From Lingula anatina (taxonomy: Eukaryota; Brachiopoda; Lingulata; Lingulida; Lingulidae): a stretch of DNA of 64,000 bases. Positions 62,227 through 64,000 of this stretch are shown here, one piece after another (the first letter of the stretch is position 1; each line of letters starts with the position of its first letter). The notes below the pieces were generated by a model, which had not been told where the DNA came from, did not search any database, and worked only from the letters and a program-made list of their open reading frames with translations. The stretch is taken from the NCBI RefSeq assembly GCF_001039355.2, contig NW_019775747.1, positions 1 through 64,000 of the forward strand, in the 5' to 3' direction. The position numbers were made by a program, and so were the translations under genes.

Positions 62227-64000
62227 GTACTCTCCTTCACTTTTATATAGGCTAGGGATGCACGAGTTTCCAATGGACTTTGAAAGTCAGGGTGCTATCA
62301 GAGCAGCCAGAGAGTACATAAAAAAGATACCCACTTGTTCACAATGACACCTTGCTGTTTATGAACACAGGTGATTAAAAACAAGGATTAATATCAGACA
62401 TCAATTCTATCTTATGGTCAATGAAATATCCATTTGAATAAACCCCAGGACCATTAATATGCATTCATTTCCTCCATACTCCAGTACACATTAACTGGTG
62501 CTTTTCACATTGTGATAAAAAAGAATATATCTACAGGATCTAGAGCAGTTTCATTCCTCTTGGGTGTTCACAGCACTGCTCTCAACTTATAAATCCAGTA
62601 ACAAAATGGATGACTTTACTGGCTAGAGTTGCAATCACCATTTTATGTCTGATTTTCTGATGCATTTTTTGCAGTTGCAGGTCAAAAAGCATGAAACAGT
62701 TAAGAGCAGGTATCTGCTATTCATAATTTATATCTGCATAAAAATTGTGCACATAATCTTATTTGAAAGACTGAATCAAGCATTGGGAGGTATATAATAG
62801 GCAATGTACATAAAAAGAAAATAATCAAAACTGATATGAAATGATGTATCGCTGATTAAAAATGTGCTATAAAAGTTTGATGGAATGATTTGTAATTTCA
62901 AACACTTAATAAATATCTCCCTTCCAAACAAGATGATCTTGTGAGACTTCGTGGGTTACTGTTTGCATCCTTAAAGCATCCACTATACCTGTGATATTAC
63001 TAAATGAAAGGCTGGCATAGCAAAAGAGTGCTCTTAGACAATAAAATATGTAATATAAATATATGCCACCATATAGTATACATAATATTGTGCATAATAC
63101 AGGTAAGGCAAAGAGACAATTGCACTGTAAGTTACAGCTGCCAGTATTATCTCAGGGCTCCTTAACCTGTGCCATGAAACATCAAAGCCATGCCAAGATA
63201 ACTGTAAAAATTATTGGCAATTATAGCTGGATTAGAACAGGTGAAAGTTATATAACTGTCAAACAGGTGACCATGCATAACACTGTCTGATTGAAAACAT
63301 GAGATTCATTCAAGGACATGCGTTCTTGTGATGCTTAATTCAATATTAAGATTCTACATAAATATACATATTTATTATATATATTAATATGAAGATAAAT
63401 ACTGCCATGATTGGGATGCCCCTGGTGTGGCTGATATTCTGGTGTTAATTGATCTTAAGCTGGATTACATTTATAGAGCATAAGATAAGCAGACCCATCC
63501 TTCCTGGCAGAGTGTGATATCAGAAGGCCCCCTGGGAGAACAGCTGCTTTTTCTAGAATTGCCTGCTTGCTTCTCTCTCTCTCTCTCTCTCTCTCTCCCT
63601 CCCTCCCTCCCTCCCAAAGAACACAAATATGCAATTGACATTTTCTCATATGCTATGCAAAAATATATTTCATACATCATTTTATTCAGTTGGATTATGT
63701 CCTCTACTGCCCTATATCATTATATAAATGCTCTAATACATGCTGGTTTTTCCCATTAGCAGCCTGCATACAGCACTTCATTCCCTGACCACATATTCAT
63801 CAAAAATTACCATAAACAAGAATTAATCAAGCCACTGTTATTTTGTCCCTGGTAAGCTGGGAAGATAAAAACACAGAGGCAGTGAAGCAATGAGCACAGC
63901 ACAGGTATAGTGCCTAGGTTGTTCTGCTTGACAGCCTTACAAGAGGTCAAAGCAATATAGAAAGTTTAATGGTAATGGAAAACAACATGTACTAACACAC
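62227..64000. other. Upstream region of RASGEF1
   Basis: 5' UTR and promoter are expected here on the minus strand but cannot be placed. No further exon is seen. It contains a pyrimidine microsatellite at 63572-63615. Confidence 0.5.
63572..63615. repeat. (CT)n(CCCT)n microsatellite
   Basis: About 12 CT units followed by four or five CCCT units. The Arg/Glu-rich and Ser/Leu-rich frames here are repeat translations. Confidence 0.96.

Noticed and set aside
62241-62249. TATATAAAA as a TATA box for RASGEF1
   Set aside because: Only 15 nt separate it from the ATG, so initiation about 30 nt downstream would fall inside the coding sequence.
1-64000. CRISPR arrays, bacterial operons or other prokaryotic systems
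   Set aside because: Split genes with GT/AG introns, MITEs and a LINE show this is animal nuclear DNA. No spaced direct repeats of CRISPR type are present.

Overview
The window looks like nuclear DNA of an invertebrate animal. It is AT-rich, its genes are split into short exons with consensus GT/AG splice sites, and it carries many dinucleotide microsatellites, several MITEs and a CR1/L2-like LINE fragment. Frequent ACATGTA-type words and very intron-rich gene structure would fit a marine bilaterian (mollusc-like or invertebrate deuterostome), but I cannot name the species. All supported genes lie on the minus strand, and most open frames on either strand are chance frames in AT-rich DNA.

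Region 1 (1 to about 19.2 kb) is a tandem array of a small gene family I do not recognise. Two nearly identical units (2524-8722 and 8743-14882) each carry a two-exon gene for a 171-residue helical protein. A diverged paralogue (176 residues) lies at 18406-19127, and older diverged copies of unit DNA flank the array at about 1130-1400 and 14890-15340. Each exon encodes one copy of a 31-residue repeat, and the second coding exon is exactly 203 nt in all three genes.

Region 2 (19.2-38 kb) is gene-poor. It holds microsatellites, a hAT-like non-autonomous element (24010-24272), a 128-bp inverted-repeat element (26753-26880) and a G-rich minisatellite (28407-28650). It also holds one hidden three-exon gene (32480-33535) for a 65-residue precursor with a signal peptide, a tiny Asn/Thr-rich mature segment and a GPI-type hydrophobic tail. 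Its layout is like that of CD52.

Region 3 (38.07-62.23 kb) is a complete RASGEF1 orthologue of 21 coding exons and 482 codons, reconstructed exon by exon with all intron phases agreeing. It is a Ras-family guanine nucleotide exchange factor with an N-terminal REM module and a CDC25-type catalytic domain. Its coding exons 19 and 20 are present twice (38147-40683 and 41312-44185), separated by a LINE fragment.

Both large near-identical duplications have a single N at the junction (8723 and 40685), and the copies differ by clean transposon insertions. This is what unmerged overlapping haplotype contigs look like, so one copy of each may be an assembly artefact. The filled/empty pairs nevertheless date three recent mobile insertions: two copies of one 337-bp TTAA-flanked MITE and one 245-bp foldback element flanked by TTA.
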